A DNA stretch of 64,000 nucleotides, from NCBI RefSeq assembly GCF_000717595.1, contig NZ_JNZO01000028.1, forward strand, positions 1-64,000. Direction: 5' to 3'. The position numbers were made by a program, and so were the translations under genes. Under the pieces are notes generated by a model that did no database searches, was not told the origin of the DNA, and saw only the letters and a program-made list of their open reading frames with translations. Origin of the DNA: Streptomyces flavochromogenes. Its GTDB lineage: Bacteria > Actinomycetota > Actinomycetes > Streptomycetales > Streptomycetaceae. Below are positions 8,114 to 17,432 of this stretch, piece after piece (within the stretch, counting starts at the first letter, position 1; each line of letters opens with the position of its first letter).

Positions 8114-8170
8114 CGCGGAGGCCCAACGCGTCCCTGACGCACGGGCCTTGACGCGTGGACCCCGACGCGG
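8094..8170. repeat. Two imperfect ~38-bp tandem units rich in TGACGC
   Basis: TCCCTGACGCAAGGGCCCTG begins the first unit and TCCCTGACGCACGGGCCTTG the second, 38 bp later. Further TGACGCGGA copies continue to about 8190. The first unit includes the last codons of the flavoprotein gene. No function is evident. Confidence 0.6.
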
Positions 8171-8190
8171 AGGCTCCTGACGCGGACGTT

Positions 8191-9393
8191 CTAACGCGGC
8201 GCGATCCCACCGTCGTAGACGTTGTCCGGCGTGATGACCGCCGTGATCGCCCGGGCGAGCAGCGTGGACGGCTCCTGGCCCCCCACCTGGGAGTCGGTGT
8301 TGAGCATGAGGACCATGGTGGCCTTCTGCGAGGGCAGGTAGACCGTCACGGTCTCGTAGCCGGGGATGGAGCCGTTGTGCCCGATCCAGCCGTCGGCGTC
8401 GAAGATCCCGAGGCCGTAGCTCACGCCGGGGAACCCGGTCGGCAGCGTCTTGAGACGCTGTGCCTGCGTCTCGGGGCTCAGCAGCTCTCCGGTGGCGAGG
8501 ATCTTGGCCCAGCGGCGCAGGTCGTGCAGGTCCGAGATCATCGCGCCGGCCGCCCAGGCCCAGCTGGGGTTCCAGTCGGTGGCGTCCGCGGTCGCGCCGG
8601 TCAGCGTCTGGTCGGTGTAGCCGCGGGCGTGCGGCTCGGGGAACTCGGGGCCTTCGGGGAAGAGCGTGTGCCGCAGACGGGCCGGGCGGAGCACCCGCCG
8701 CTCGATGACGTCGTCGAGCCGCTGACCGGTGACCTTCTCGATCACGAGGCCGAGGAGGACGAGATTGGTGTTGGAGTACTGGAACTGGGCGCCGGGCTTG
8801 AAGGTGTTCTTGTGCTTGAAGCCGTACGCGAGCGATTCGTGCGGCGTGAAGTAGCGCTGCGGGTCGCTCAGCAGGTCGTGGACGAAGTCCGCGTCGGCGG
8901 TGTACGGGAAGAGGCCGCTGCGCATCTCGGCGAGGTGCCGCAAGGTGATCCGGTGGCCGTTCGGGACGCCGCGGACGTACCTGGCGATCGGGTCGTCGAG
9001 GCCGATGCGGCCCTCGTCGACGAGCTTGAGCAGCGCGGTGACCGTGAAGGTCTTGGTCTCGCTGCCGATCCGGACGAAGGTGTTGGTGAACATCGGCTCG
9101 CGGGTGACCTTGTCGGCGACCCCGGTGGCACGGACGTAGCTCCCCTTGCCGGGCATCCAGATCCCGACCACGACCCCGGGGATACCGGCCTGCTTGCGGA
9201 CGTCCGCGATCGTCTTGTCGAGCCGGGCGGTCAGCTCGGGCCCCAGCCCGCCGGGCGGACAGTCGTCGTCACCGTGCCGGTCGACGACGGCTGCGGCGTG
9301 GACGGTCGTGGCGGGAGCCGCCGCCATCGGCGCGAGCACGGAGGCCACGAGGACCGTCGCGGCGAACAATCGGCGATAGGGGGTACGTCGCAT
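8191..9393 (-). CDS. Secreted serine hydrolase of the beta-lactamase/D-Ala-D-Ala carboxypeptidase family
   Basis: A 400-residue exported protein. A signal peptide (MRRTPYRRLFAATVLVASVLAP, then AAAPATTVHA) is followed by a class C beta-lactamase/DD-peptidase fold. The nucleophile is in SETK (S111, K114). The second motif is YSN in AQFQYSNTNLVLLG, and HNG in DGWIGHNGSIPGYE serves as the third (KTG-like) motif. Streptomyces encodes many such enzymes, including DD-carboxypeptidases and esterases; the substrate cannot be told from sequence. The gene is monocistronic. The ATG at 9393 is followed directly by the arginine-rich n-region. Confidence 0.88.
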   Translation of the reverse strand: MRRTPYRRLFAATVLVASVLAPMAAAPATTVHAAAVVDRHGDDDCPPGGLGPELTARLDKTIADVRKQAGIPGVVVGIWMPGKGSYVRATGVADKVTREPMFTNTFVRIGSETKTFTVTALLKLVDEGRIGLDDPIARYVRGVPNGHRITLRHLAEMRSGLFPYTADADFVHDLLSDPQRYFTPHESLAYGFKHKNTFKPGAQFQYSNTNLVLLGLVIEKVTGQRLDDVIERRVLRPARLRHTLFPEGPEFPEPHARGYTDQTLTGATADATDWNPSWAWAAGAMISDLHDLRRWAKILATGELLSPETQAQRLKTLPTGFPGVSYGLGIFDADGWIGHNGSIPGYETVTVYLPSQKATMVLMLNTDSQVGGQEPSTLLARAITAVITPDNVYDGGIAPR

Positions 9394-9727
9394 GTCGGCA
9401 GACCTCTTCCAGGGTCACGGTCAGGGACGGCCACATCACCACCGCCACCCCGCACCCCTGCCCTCCGCCCGCCCCACCGCCCGCCAAGTCCACTCGTTCG
9501 GCGCCACGGGGGTCACCGGGGCGGCCCTGAGGTGGGGCGGCGCGGGGTAAGGGCGCGTCGCGGAAAGGTCGCCGGCCCCGCATCCGGGGTGCCCGGCCGC
9601 GCCGTCCGCTGTCCGCCGCGCCGTCAGGACGGCCCGCGCCGTCGGGACGGTCCGCCGCGCCGTCCGCCGTCCGCCGCACCCGGGCGCGCCCACGGAAATG
9701 CGCGCGCGGTGGAGGGCGGACGGCTCG
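9394..9727. repeat. Gene-free stretch with a low-complexity CCGTCCGCCG tract
   Basis: No supported gene lies between the serine hydrolase and the tRNA-like element. From about 9590 to 9690 the sequence is built from repeated GCCGTCCGCCG / GACGGTCC-like words, including short inverted pairs. The open frames there are arginine-rich shadows without family resemblance. Confidence 0.5.
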
Positions 9728-9733
9728 TAGGAT
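9728..9733 (+). promoter_or_regulatory. -10 hexamer of the tRNA-like/metG unit
   Basis: TAGGAT lies 11 bp before the first paired base of the tRNA-like element, placing transcription initiation just ahead of it. No good -35 is seen. The spacing suggests one transcript containing the tRNA-like fold and then metG. Confidence 0.45.
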
Positions 9734-9744
9734 CGTCGGCGGAC

Positions 9745-9818
9745 GGGGCTCGTAGCGCAGCGGTCGTCGCGCCTCACTGCTCATGAGGAGGACGCCGGTT
9801 CGAATCCGGCCGGCCCCG
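9745..9818 (+). tRNA. tRNA or tRNA-like element directly upstream of metG (anticodon uncertain)
   Basis: A cloverleaf can be drawn. The acceptor stem is GGGGC(T)CG/CGGCCCC with one bulged T. T8 and A9 are present, with a 3-bp D stem and GG in the D loop. The anticodon stem CCTCA/TGAGG is perfect with a 7-nt loop CTGCTCA (9777-9783). A 5-nt variable loop AGGAC ends in C48, and the T arm is a perfect GCCGG-TTCGAAT-CCGGC. In that fold the anticodon reads GCT, yet the long variable arm of tRNA-Ser is missing and position 37 is C. A CAT (methionine) triplet overlaps the loop at 9782-9784, but it would break the stem. CCA is not encoded. It may be a real atypical tRNA, a tRNA pseudogene, or a tRNA-mimic leader. 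Confidence 0.55.
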
Positions 9819-9849
9819 TCCCCCTACCCACGAAACGGAGCATCCGAGA

Positions 9850-11565
9850 ATGACCCGACACCTGGTGACCAGCGCGCTTCCCTACATCAACGGGATCAAG
9901 CACCTGGGCAACATGGTCGGGTCGATGCTCCCGGCGGACGTGTACTCCCGGTACCTCCGCCGGCGCGGCCACGACGTGCTCTACATCTGCGCCACCGACG
10001 AGCACGGCACCCCCGCCGAGCTGGCCGCCAAGGAGGCCGGACTGACGGTCGCCGAGTTCTGCGCGCGGGCGCACGACGCGCAGAAGGCCGTGTACGACGG
10101 CTTCGAGCTGTCCTTCGACCACTTCGGCCGCAGCTCCTCGCGGCAGAACGCCGGCCTCACCCAGCACTTCGCCCGCCGGCTGCACGAGAACGGGTTCATC
10201 GAGGAGCGGGCCGTCCGTCAGGTCTACTCGCCCGTCGACGGTCGCTTCCTGCCCGACCGGTACGTCGAGGGGACCTGTCCCCACTGCGGTTACGACAAGG
10301 CCCGCGGCGACCAGTGCGAGAACTGCACCCGCGTCCTCGACCCCACCGACCTGATCGAGCCGCGCTCGGCGATCAGCGGCTCCACGGACCTGGAGGTCCG
10401 CGAGACCAAGCACCTCTTCCTGCTGCAGTCCAGGCTCCAGCACGAGGTCGAGGCCTGGATCGACGCCGTCGGCGACGACTGGCCCGTCCTCTCCACCTCC
10501 ATCGCCCGCAAGTGGCTCACCGAGGGGCTGCAGGACCGTGCGATCACCCGCGACCTGGACTGGGGCGTGCCGGTGCCGGCCGACACATGGCCGGAGCTCG
10601 CCGCCGAGGGCAAGGTCTTCTACGTCTGGTTCGACGCCCCGATCGAGTACATCGCCGCCACCGAGGAATGGGCCGACGCCGCCCCCGAGGGCGAGACCCG
10701 CGACTGGCGGTCCTGGTGGTACGACGCCGACGACACCGTCCGCTACACCCAGTTCATGGCCAAGGACAACATCCCCTTCCACACGGTGATGTTCCCCGCC
10801 ACCGAGCTCGGCGTGCGCGAGCCGTGGAAGAGGGTCGACCTCGTCAAGGGCTTCAACTGGCTGACGTACTACGGCGGCAAGTTCTCCACCTCCCAGAAGC
10901 GCGGCGTCTTCACCGACACCGCCCTGTCGCTGCTGCCCGCCGACTACTGGCGCTATTTCCTCGTCGCCAACGCCCCCGAGTCCGACGACTCCTCCTTCAC
11001 CTGGGAGCACTTCACCACCACGGTGAACAAGGACCTCGCCGACACCCTCGGCAACTTCGTCAACCGCGTCCTCTCCTTCTCCCGCAAGCGCTTCGGCGAC
11101 GAGGTCCCGGCCGGCCGCGCCGCCGGCGAGGCGGAGACACGGCTCGGCGACGAGATCGCGCGCCTGCTCGCCGCGTACGAGGAGCAGATGGACGCCCTCC
11201 AGTTCCGCAAGGCCGCCGCCGCACTGCGCGCCCTGTGGTCCGCGGGCAACTCCTACCTGGAGGAGAAGGCGCCCTGGCTGGAGATCAGGACCGACCCCGA
11301 GGGCGCCGCGCTGACCCTGCGCACGGCGATGAACCTGATCCATCTGTACGGGGTGGTCTCCGAGCCCTTCGTCCCGGCCACGGCCGCCGCCATGCGCGGC
11401 GCCTTCGCCCTCGCCGGCTCCGCCCCGGCCTGGGTCGACGCCGACCGGGCCAGGTCCCTGGACACGGTCCCCGCGGGCACCCCCTTCACCGTCCCGCCGG
11501 TCCTCTTCGCCAAGATCACCGAGGAGGACATGGAGTCCTACCGCGCCCACTTCGGTGGCGTCTGA
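9850..11565 (+). CDS. metG: Methionyl-tRNA synthetase
   Basis: A 571-residue class I synthetase that charges tRNA-Met. The HIGH-like motif is HLGN at residues 18-21, inside [15 protein letters not shown]. The zinc-binding knuckle is [17 protein letters not shown] near residue 145. The KMSKS-equivalent is the actinobacterial form KFSTSQKRG. The C-terminal anticodon-binding helical bundle follows ([15 protein letters not shown] onward). Length and motif variants match the usual single-copy Streptomyces enzyme, without the C-terminal dimerisation domain of E. coli MetG. GGAG precedes the ATG. A tRNA-like element ends 31 nt upstream, and the two probably share a transcript. Confidence 0.95.
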   Translation: MTRHLVTSALPYINGIKHLGNMVGSMLPADVYSRYLRRRGHDVLYICATDEHGTPAELAAKEAGLTVAEFCARAHDAQKAVYDGFELSFDHFGRSSSRQNAGLTQHFARRLHENGFIEERAVRQVYSPVDGRFLPDRYVEGTCPHCGYDKARGDQCENCTRVLDPTDLIEPRSAISGSTDLEVRETKHLFLLQSRLQHEVEAWIDAVGDDWPVLSTSIARKWLTEGLQDRAITRDLDWGVPVPADTWPELAAEGKVFYVWFDAPIEYIAATEEWADAAPEGETRDWRSWWYDADDTVRYTQFMAKDNIPFHTVMFPATELGVREPWKRVDLVKGFNWLTYYGGKFSTSQKRGVFTDTALSLLPADYWRYFLVANAPESDDSSFTWEHFTTTVNKDLADTLGNFVNRVLSFSRKRFGDEVPAGRAAGEAETRLGDEIARLLAAYEEQMDALQFRKAAAALRALWSAGNSYLEEKAPWLEIRTDPEGAALTLRTAMNLIHLYGVVSEPFVPATAAAMRGAFALAGSAPAWVDADRARSLDTVPAGTPFTVPPVLFAKITEEDMESYRAHFGGV

Positions 11566-11665
11566 CCGAAGGCGCCCGCCCGGGGCGGAAGGAACTCCCC
11601 GACAGGCCCGCGTTCTCCCGGGATTCCGCCCCGGCGACGGGGCCCCGCCTGGCACGCTTGCCGAC

Positions 11666-12838
11666 GTGAGCTACGTCGTAACAGTGGAAACCTGCCTGCC
11701 CGACGGTGCCGACGAGTTGGACGCGCTGCAACAGGTCGGCGCGTCCGCACTCCTGGAGCACGGCTTCGAAGCGGTGGAGGGGATCGAGGGGCCCGGAGGG
11801 GTCGAGGTCGACGTCCTCGAGACGATCGTCGCCGTCCACCCGCGCGGGTCGATCGTGAAGGTGTTCGTCCACGCTCCCTCCCTGGAGACCGCGGAGGACG
11901 CCGTCGGCTCCGTCGCCGCGGAGGTCCTCGAACGCTCCGAGCTCCTCGCCGACTGGGTGGTCGAGAGCAGCGAGGTCAAACTCCACATCGATCTGACCCG
12001 CGAGAGCCTGGAGGCCGCCGACGGGCCGGACGCGCCGCCCAGCGATCTCCGGGCCCGCCGCGCCCGCCACACGGCCGGGACCGACCCCTCCGCCGTCACG
12101 CACCCCACCCACCCTCTCGACGGCGCCGACGGCGCGGACGGGAGCGGGGACGACGACGAGGACCAGGCCGATCTGGAGGTCCGGATCCGCGCCCTGGCCC
12201 CGCGCCTGATCTCCTTCGGGAGCCTCCTCGGAGCGCGGCGGGAGCCGGAGGGCGGCGCGGCGGCCGCCCTCGCCTCCGAAGCCGCCGAACTGGCCGCCGG
12301 AGCCCTGGTCTACGCCTCGGAGGTCCTCATCGACGAGCTGTACGACGACGTCCAGACCCTCGCCGACGAGGAGACCAACGTCGCCGAGTGCCGGGCCGAA
12401 CTGTGGCACCTCGCCGAGCTTCCGCCGCGCTACGGCCTCGCGTACGACGAGCTCTTCGCGCGCCGCTTCCTGGTGACCGCCATAGCCCTGACCACCCGGT
12501 TCACCGACGGGAGCTTCCGTGAGCTCGGCTGCCTCGCGGAGGAGCTCGTACTGAAGCTGCTCCTGCAGCGGGCGCACTCCACGCTCGATCTGTACGGGCT
12601 CCTCGGCGACGACGTCGCGGAAGCCCTGGAGCGTTTCGCCGACGAGGTGTACGAGGACATGGACTTCGAGTGGCTGTACGACGACACGCGGGACGGCGCC
12701 GTCGAGGACCCCGCGGTCGCCGGCATCGGCGTCACCCCGCTGGCGATCGGCACGTGGTTCACCCCGTTCGACGACGACCGTTACGTCCACCCGTACGCCG
12801 TCGACGAGGAGGCGGGCAGGCAGAGCACCCACGACTGA
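11666..12838 (+). CDS. Conserved hypothetical protein, 390 residues
   Basis: A soluble acidic protein of unknown function. The N-terminal ~110 residues (VSYVVTVETCLPDGADELDA onward) alternate strands and helices like a ferredoxin-type fold. A low-complexity acidic linker (DGADGADGSGDDDEDQAD, near residue 150) leads into a helical C-terminal domain containing YASEVLIDELYDDVQTLADE and FADEVYEDMDFEWLYDD. The GTG at 11666 is chosen because the coding pattern starts there; the longer frame from 11555 has none. It follows metG by 100 bp on the same strand and may be co-transcribed. I recognise no named family. Confidence 0.65.
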   Translation: MSYVVTVETCLPDGADELDALQQVGASALLEHGFEAVEGIEGPGGVEVDVLETIVAVHPRGSIVKVFVHAPSLETAEDAVGSVAAEVLERSELLADWVVESSEVKLHIDLTRESLEAADGPDAPPSDLRARRARHTAGTDPSAVTHPTHPLDGADGADGSGDDDEDQADLEVRIRALAPRLISFGSLLGARREPEGGAAAALASEAAELAAGALVYASEVLIDELYDDVQTLADEETNVAECRAELWHLAELPPRYGLAYDELFARRFLVTAIALTTRFTDGSFRELGCLAEELVLKLLLQRAHSTLDLYGLLGDDVAEALERFADEVYEDMDFEWLYDDTRDGAVEDPAVAGIGVTPLAIGTWFTPFDDDRYVHPYAVDEEAGRQSTHD

Positions 12839-13017
12839 CCCGCCCTCCGGCCCTCCTCGGCACGACCGCGTCGACCCGCTCACTCGATGGGGTGAACCTC
12901 GGGTGCGAACGCACGCGGCGCGCACGCGCACAGGCGTGCGCTCCGGCGGTTGTGGCCGGGAACGGGCGCTGCGCGTGTGCCGGGCGACGGGTGGCCGGAT
13001 CCCTAGACTCCCCGCAC

Positions 13018-13803
13018 ATGTCGCTCTGGCTGCTCAATCAATTCAGCACCTTCACCCTGGCCGCGGTCACCGTCGGCGGAACCGTCCTCGTGGCGGTGGC
13101 CGGCAGTGTGCTTCTGCGCCGCAGGCACCCGTCGCTGGCCGACGGCGAGCACAACGACATGGTCGGGGTGACCCTGGGCATGTTCGGCGCGATCTACGGG
13201 ATCATCCTCGCCTTCGTCATCGTGACCCTCTGGACCCAGCTGGAGAGCACACAGACCATCGTGGCCTCCGAGGCCACCGACGTCGCCCTCATCGCCCGCG
13301 ACGCCGCCGCCTTCCCGCCCCCGGTCCGCGCCCGCGTCGACGACGCGCTCAGCGACTACGTCCACTCCGTCGTCGAGGTCCAATGGCCCCGGATGCGGGA
13401 GGGGCAGCCGAGTTACGGGGCCACCGCCGCGAAGCTCCAGGTCGTCTACGACGTCCTCCAGGCGTACGACCCGAAGACCCCGCGCGAAGAGGTCTTCTAC
13501 GAGGAGGCCGTCAGCCACCTCAACGGCGTGGCCTCGCAGCGCCGGGCCCGCCTGACCATGGCCGAACAGGAACTGCCCCCGCTGCTCCAGGTCCTCGCCT
13601 TCGGCGGCGCCTTCGTCCTGATCCCGCTCACCTTCCTGTACGGCATGCGCAAGCTGCGGATCCAGCTCCTCTTCGTCGCCTCCGTCGCCGCCCTGATCGG
13701 CTTCAGTCTGCTCCTGGTCTTCGTCCTGGACCGCCCCTTCGCCGGTGAACTCAGCGTGAGCCCCGCCCCGTACAAGGAAGGGGCCCTGGAGCGCTACTGG
13801 TAG
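13018..13803 (+). CDS. DUF4239 (bestrophin-like) membrane protein
   Basis: A 261-residue membrane protein of the DUF4239 family. Two N-terminal transmembrane helices (about residues 8-30, AAVTVGGTVLVAVAGSVLL, and 45-70, VGVTLGMFGAIYGIILAFVI) flank a short charged loop. A long soluble helical region follows (residues about 75-185). Two closely spaced helices end it (LLQVLAFGGAFVLIPLTFLY and LLFVASVAALIGFSLLLVFV). The family resembles bestrophin channels, but its transported ion is not established. The start follows a GGATCC-rich leader with no strong ribosome-binding site. It converges with the next gene, whose stop lies 6 bp away. Confidence 0.85.
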   Translation: MSLWLLNQFSTFTLAAVTVGGTVLVAVAGSVLLRRRHPSLADGEHNDMVGVTLGMFGAIYGIILAFVIVTLWTQLESTQTIVASEATDVALIARDAAAFPPPVRARVDDALSDYVHSVVEVQWPRMREGQPSYGATAAKLQVVYDVLQAYDPKTPREEVFYEEAVSHLNGVASQRRARLTMAEQELPPLLQVLAFGGAFVLIPLTFLYGMRKLRIQLLFVASVAALIGFSLLLVFVLDRPFAGELSVSPAPYKEGALERYW

Positions 13804-13808
13804 CGGGT

Positions 13809-14951
13809 TCAGGCCGGTCCCGTGTGGAGGACGCGGAAACGTTCGGGCCCCGCCGGATCCCGGTCGACGACCTGGACGGGCGGCCACGCCCACTGCCACA
13901 CGCCGATGCCCGGCGTGCGGGAGAACCGGATCCGCCCCCGGGTGCCCTCGACGTCGACGCGCGGCCAGGACCGCGCGACGCCCGCCCGGTCCGTGCCGTG
14001 GGAGCGCAGCAGGTCGGCGAGGACGGTGACGGTGTCGTAGCCCTCGAAGGCGACGAAGGAGGGCGCCTCGCCCAGCCGCTCGCGCAGGGCCGCCCCGACC
14101 CGGTCGCCGAGCGGGCCGAGGCGCTCGGGCAGGTAGCGCAGGAACGGGATCGCCGCGCCGTCCTCGCCGAGCGCCGTCGCCCACGAGCCGAACTCCGGCT
14201 GCCCGGCCGGAGCGCCGATCAGGATCTCGGCGAGGCGCCGGTCGCGGCGGACGGCCCGGACGAGCGGCACAGCCGGCTCGGGGTGGCCCACCAGGAGGAG
14301 GAGTGCGGTGGCCTGCCGGTCGACGAGGGCGTCGCACACCGCCGCGGGCGTGAGCTCGCCCATGTCGAGGGGGACGACCGTGCCGCCGCGGGCGGCGAGA
14401 CGGTCCCGCAGAACGCGGGTCCCCGACGCCCAGTAGACGCTCGGCTGGGCGGCGACGGCGACACGACGGTGCCCCGCGGCGAGCAGGAAGTCCGCGTAGA
14501 TCCGCCAGCCGTGGGACTGCGCGGGGGCGAGGCGCGCCACCCGCTCCGTCGGCTCGTCGGTGAGCGCGTCGAGGACGGCCGACGAGCAGAGGTACGGCAG
14601 GCCGAGGGCGTCGGCCCCGGCGGCGGCGGCGCGGGCGACGACGCTGTGATACTCGCCGGCCAGAGCGGCCACGCCGAGCCCGGCCAGTTCCTCCACCGCC
14701 GCCGCGGCCCGTCGCGGATCGGCCGCGGTGTCCCGGACCACCAGTTCGAGCGGCCTTCCGCCGCTCGCGCCCGCCACGGTGCCGCCGATCCCGCCGGCGT
14801 GGTTGACCTCGCGAACGGCCAGTTCGAGTCCGGCGAGCAGATGCCGGCCGGCCTCGACCCAGCCGGGCGGTGTCAGCGGAACGAGAGCGCCGATCCTGAC
14901 GGACGATCCGTCGGTCCGCGCAGCTCCTGGCTTCGAGAACGGCGTACTCAT
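13809..14951 (-). CDS. Periplasmic-binding-protein-like (Leu/Ile/Val type I) ligand-binding protein
   Basis: A 380-residue protein with the type I periplasmic-binding fold of LivJ/AmiC-like ABC substrate-binding proteins. VRIGALVPLTPPGWVEAGRH opens lobe 1 with the usual IGxxxPLTG-like strand, AVREVNHAGGIGG is the diagnostic helix, and FVAFEGYDTVTVLADLLR is the typical lobe-closing segment. No signal peptide or lipobox is present, and no ABC permease or ATPase genes are nearby. It is therefore more likely a cytosolic ligand sensor or orphan binding protein than a transporter component. Its ATG overlaps the stop of the esterase gene by 4 nt (ATGA), so the two are translationally coupled. Confidence 0.75.
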   Translation of the reverse strand: MSTPFSKPGAARTDGSSVRIGALVPLTPPGWVEAGRHLLAGLELAVREVNHAGGIGGTVAGASGGRPLELVVRDTAADPRRAAAAVEELAGLGVAALAGEYHSVVARAAAAGADALGLPYLCSSAVLDALTDEPTERVARLAPAQSHGWRIYADFLLAAGHRRVAVAAQPSVYWASGTRVLRDRLAARGGTVVPLDMGELTPAAVCDALVDRQATALLLLVGHPEPAVPLVRAVRRDRRLAEILIGAPAGQPEFGSWATALGEDGAAIPFLRYLPERLGPLGDRVGAALRERLGEAPSFVAFEGYDTVTVLADLLRSHGTDRAGVARSWPRVDVEGTRGRIRFSRTPGIGVWQWAWPPVQVVDRDPAGPERFRVLHTGPA

Positions 14952-16552
14952 ACGGCGGCGTCTCCCGTCACCGGCGTGAGCACGGGGAAGGCGTGGTCCT
15001 GCCAGATCAGACGGGAGGCCTCCTCCGGGTAGGCGATGACGGCGGGGTGGGTGTCGAAGACCTGGACGAGCCGTTGTCCGGGGTCGTAGGCCGGCCAGCC
15101 GGGGTCGCCGTGGGCGGCGAAGGACGTCCAGGCGGCGCGCATCCGCGCCGACAGGGCCTCTGCCTCCGGGGACGGCTCCTCACCGATCAGCACGGCGGGC
15201 TGCCCGCGGTCCAGATTGCCGAAGACGAGGGGGACATCGAGGCCGTGGCAGGCACCGAAGGCGCCGCCCATGCCGGGGGCGGCCCACGTCAGCTCGTACA
15301 CATGGGTGCGACCGCCGGCGGCCGCCCGGGACTCGGCGAGGCGGAGCGACGGCATGCGGAAGAGCCAGTCGGAGTGGACCAGTTCGTACAGCCCGTCCGG
15401 GTCCGCCGTCGGAAAGGCGTCGCGATACCGGCGCGCGCCGTCCGGGCCGGGAGCGAGGAAGCGGAGGGCGGCCGCCGCCTGCTCCTCGCTCACCTCTCCG
15501 AGCAGGCCGGTGACCGCGGTGAACAGGCGCTGCTCGTCGCGGGTGTGGCCGACGAGGAGCTCGACGTCACGGCCGGCGCCTTCGGACAGGGCCTGCCACG
15601 GTGTGGTGGGCAGGATGTCGCCGTCGACGACCGGAGCGAACGGGATCGTCCGGTACGCCGGCGCGCCCCAGCGGTCCGCCCACCGGTCCATCGTGGCGCT
15701 GAGCGCGTCGCCCGCGGCCGGCAGTTCGTACGGGGGGACGTCGGACAGGTCGGCCGTCGTGGGCCGCAGGCCCAGTTCGGCGGCGCAGGCCGTGGCGATG
15801 TCCGAGGCGAGCTCGGGGGAGAAGTACGTGCCCTGGACGCTCTGCGCGACTGCCCGGCGGAAGAGTCCGGCCGCCCGGTCCATCGCGAGCAGGGCGGCGA
15901 CGGATCCCCCGCCCGCCGACTGGCCGAAGACCGTGACCCGGCCGGGGTCGCCGCCGAAGGACCGGATGTTGTCGCGCACCCATTCCAGGGCGGCGACCTG
16001 GTCGAGCAGCCCCCGGTTGGGCGGAGCCCCCTCGATGTGCCCGAAGCCCTCGATGCCGACGCGGTAGTTGAACGTCACCACGACCACGCCGCCGTCCCGG
16101 GCGAGGCGGCCGCCGTCGTACTCGGGAAGGCCGGACGTCCCGAAGACGTACGCGCCGCCCTGGATCCAGACCATGACCGGCAGCCCGGTGCCGGGGGTCG
16201 GCTCGGGCGACCAGACGTTGACCGTCAGCCAGTCGTCGCCCGGCGTGTCCCGCGCGAGGGCGTCCATGCCGAAATGCCCCGACTGCGGGGGTGGTGGCCC
16301 GTACGAGACGGCCTCCCGCACCCCGCTCCAGCTCCGGGCGGGCCGGGGCGCGGCGAAGCGCAGCGCGCCGACCGGGGCCTCGGCGAACGGGATGCCCCGG
16401 AAGACCGCCACACCCGCCTCATGCGTACCTCGGACCGCACCGGCCGCTGAGCGGACCTCGGGCCGGAAACCGGACGGCTGGGGCGGGCCGGACGGTTGGG
16501 ACGGCCGGGGCGACGGGGTCGGCTCGTGCGGTGCGGGCGGGGTGACTGCCAT
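14948..16552 (-). CDS. Type-B carboxylesterase
   Basis: A 534-residue alpha/beta hydrolase of the carboxylesterase/para-nitrobenzyl esterase family. The N-terminus contains AVFRGIPFAEAPVGALRFAAP, the hallmark of type-B esterases. The oxyanion loop is VMVWIQGGAYVFG, where GGA replaces the common GGG. The nucleophile is S212 in GQSAGGGS. The acid and histidine residues lie in the last third (near CHGLDVPLVFGNL and the following helix). The leading ~35 residues are proline-rich and carry no signal peptide, so it is likely intracellular. The ATG at 16552 has GGAG 9 nt upstream. It is first in a two-gene unit with the binding-protein-like gene. Confidence 0.9.
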   Translation of the reverse strand: MAVTPPAPHEPTPSPRPSQPSGPPQPSGFRPEVRSAAGAVRGTHEAGVAVFRGIPFAEAPVGALRFAAPRPARSWSGVREAVSYGPPPPQSGHFGMDALARDTPGDDWLTVNVWSPEPTPGTGLPVMVWIQGGAYVFGTSGLPEYDGGRLARDGGVVVVTFNYRVGIEGFGHIEGAPPNRGLLDQVAALEWVRDNIRSFGGDPGRVTVFGQSAGGGSVAALLAMDRAAGLFRRAVAQSVQGTYFSPELASDIATACAAELGLRPTTADLSDVPPYELPAAGDALSATMDRWADRWGAPAYRTIPFAPVVDGDILPTTPWQALSEGAGRDVELLVGHTRDEQRLFTAVTGLLGEVSEEQAAAALRFLAPGPDGARRYRDAFPTADPDGLYELVHSDWLFRMPSLRLAESRAAAGGRTHVYELTWAAPGMGGAFGACHGLDVPLVFGNLDRGQPAVLIGEEPSPEAEALSARMRAAWTSFAAHGDPGWPAYDPGQRLVQVFDTHPAVIAYPEEASRLIWQDHAFPVLTPVTGDAAV

Positions 16553-16864
16553 CGCGACTTCTCCCGGACGGGTGAGCGGGCTCGTGACGAGCGGGGACCC
16601 TTCGCATGATCCGCCGGGGCCTGATGTCACGCCAGCCGTTTATGGACGACTCGGGTGGGCGGCGGGGTGCGGAGCCCGCGCAGAACGCCGGGGGCCGAGG
16701 GCTCTCGGTGCTCGGTCATGCGCCTGACAGGAATCTCCCCGGCGGGGACGGGAACCGGCCAAGGCGGCGGCCGTCACCCTCGGACGCCGCCGAACGGCAG
16801 CGCGCCCGGGGCGCCGACCCGCCGCATGGGTCATGAGCAGGGGCCGCCGGTAGGGTCACCGATC

Positions 16865-17200
16865 ATGACTGTCGCTCGTTCCGTTGCCCTGTTCGTGGTG
16901 GCCGCCCTCTTCGAGATCGGCGGCGCCTGGCTCGTCTGGCAGGGCATCCGTGAGCACAAGGGCTGGGTCTGGATCGGCGCCGGAGTCATCGCCCTCGGCC
17001 TGTACGGGGTGGTGGCCACGTTCCAGTCCGACGACGACTTCGGCCGCATCCTCGCCGCGTACGGCGGGATCTTCGTGGCCGGGTCGATCGCCTGGGGCAT
17101 GGTCGCCGACGGCTACCGCCCCGACCGTTACGACGTCGCCGGCGCGCTCATCTGCCTCGCCGGCATGGCCGTCATCATGTACGCGCCGCGCGGCGACTGA
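16865..17200 (+). CDS. YnfA/UPF0060 family small membrane protein
   Basis: A 111-residue protein with four predicted transmembrane helices. It opens [20 protein letters not shown], which carries the UPF0060 motif [11 protein letters not shown], and ends [19 protein letters not shown], also characteristic of YnfA. The family belongs to the small drug/metabolite transporter group. Homologues have been linked to efflux of cationic compounds, but the substrate here is unknown. GGTCACCGATC precedes the ATG, so the ribosome-binding site is weak. It is a single-gene unit. Confidence 0.92.
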   Translation: MTVARSVALFVVAALFEIGGAWLVWQGIREHKGWVWIGAGVIALGLYGVVATFQSDDDFGRILAAYGGIFVAGSIAWGMVADGYRPDRYDVAGALICLAGMAVIMYAPRGD

Positions 17201-17432
17201 TCTCCCGCGAAACCCTCGTCGGTTTCGTACGGGCCGGAGGGGGCGGGCTCCGGGACGCACGCCCGGTCCGCGCCCGGTACCGCGCCGGGCGCCGGGGTGA
17301 CGGCCGGCCGCGTCAGGGATCCGCCAGGGATCTCGCTCCCGGCGTCAGGGGACCGTCAGCACCAGCGGCGCACGCCTCCCGCCGGGCTTCCCTTGTAGCC
17401 GACGAGCCGTGAAGAGGAAGGCGTGACCGGCA

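Noticed and set aside
9269..9784. 171-residue minus-strand frame across the serine hydrolase 5' end and tRNA-like element
   Set aside because: Low-complexity arginine-rich translation of repeats, without a ribosome-binding site or homologous features.
9745..9818. Plain call of tRNA-Ser(GCT) or tRNA-Met(CAT)
   Set aside because: The GCT loop sits in a body without the long variable arm required for tRNA-Ser, and reading CAT destroys the perfect anticodon stem. I left the identity open.
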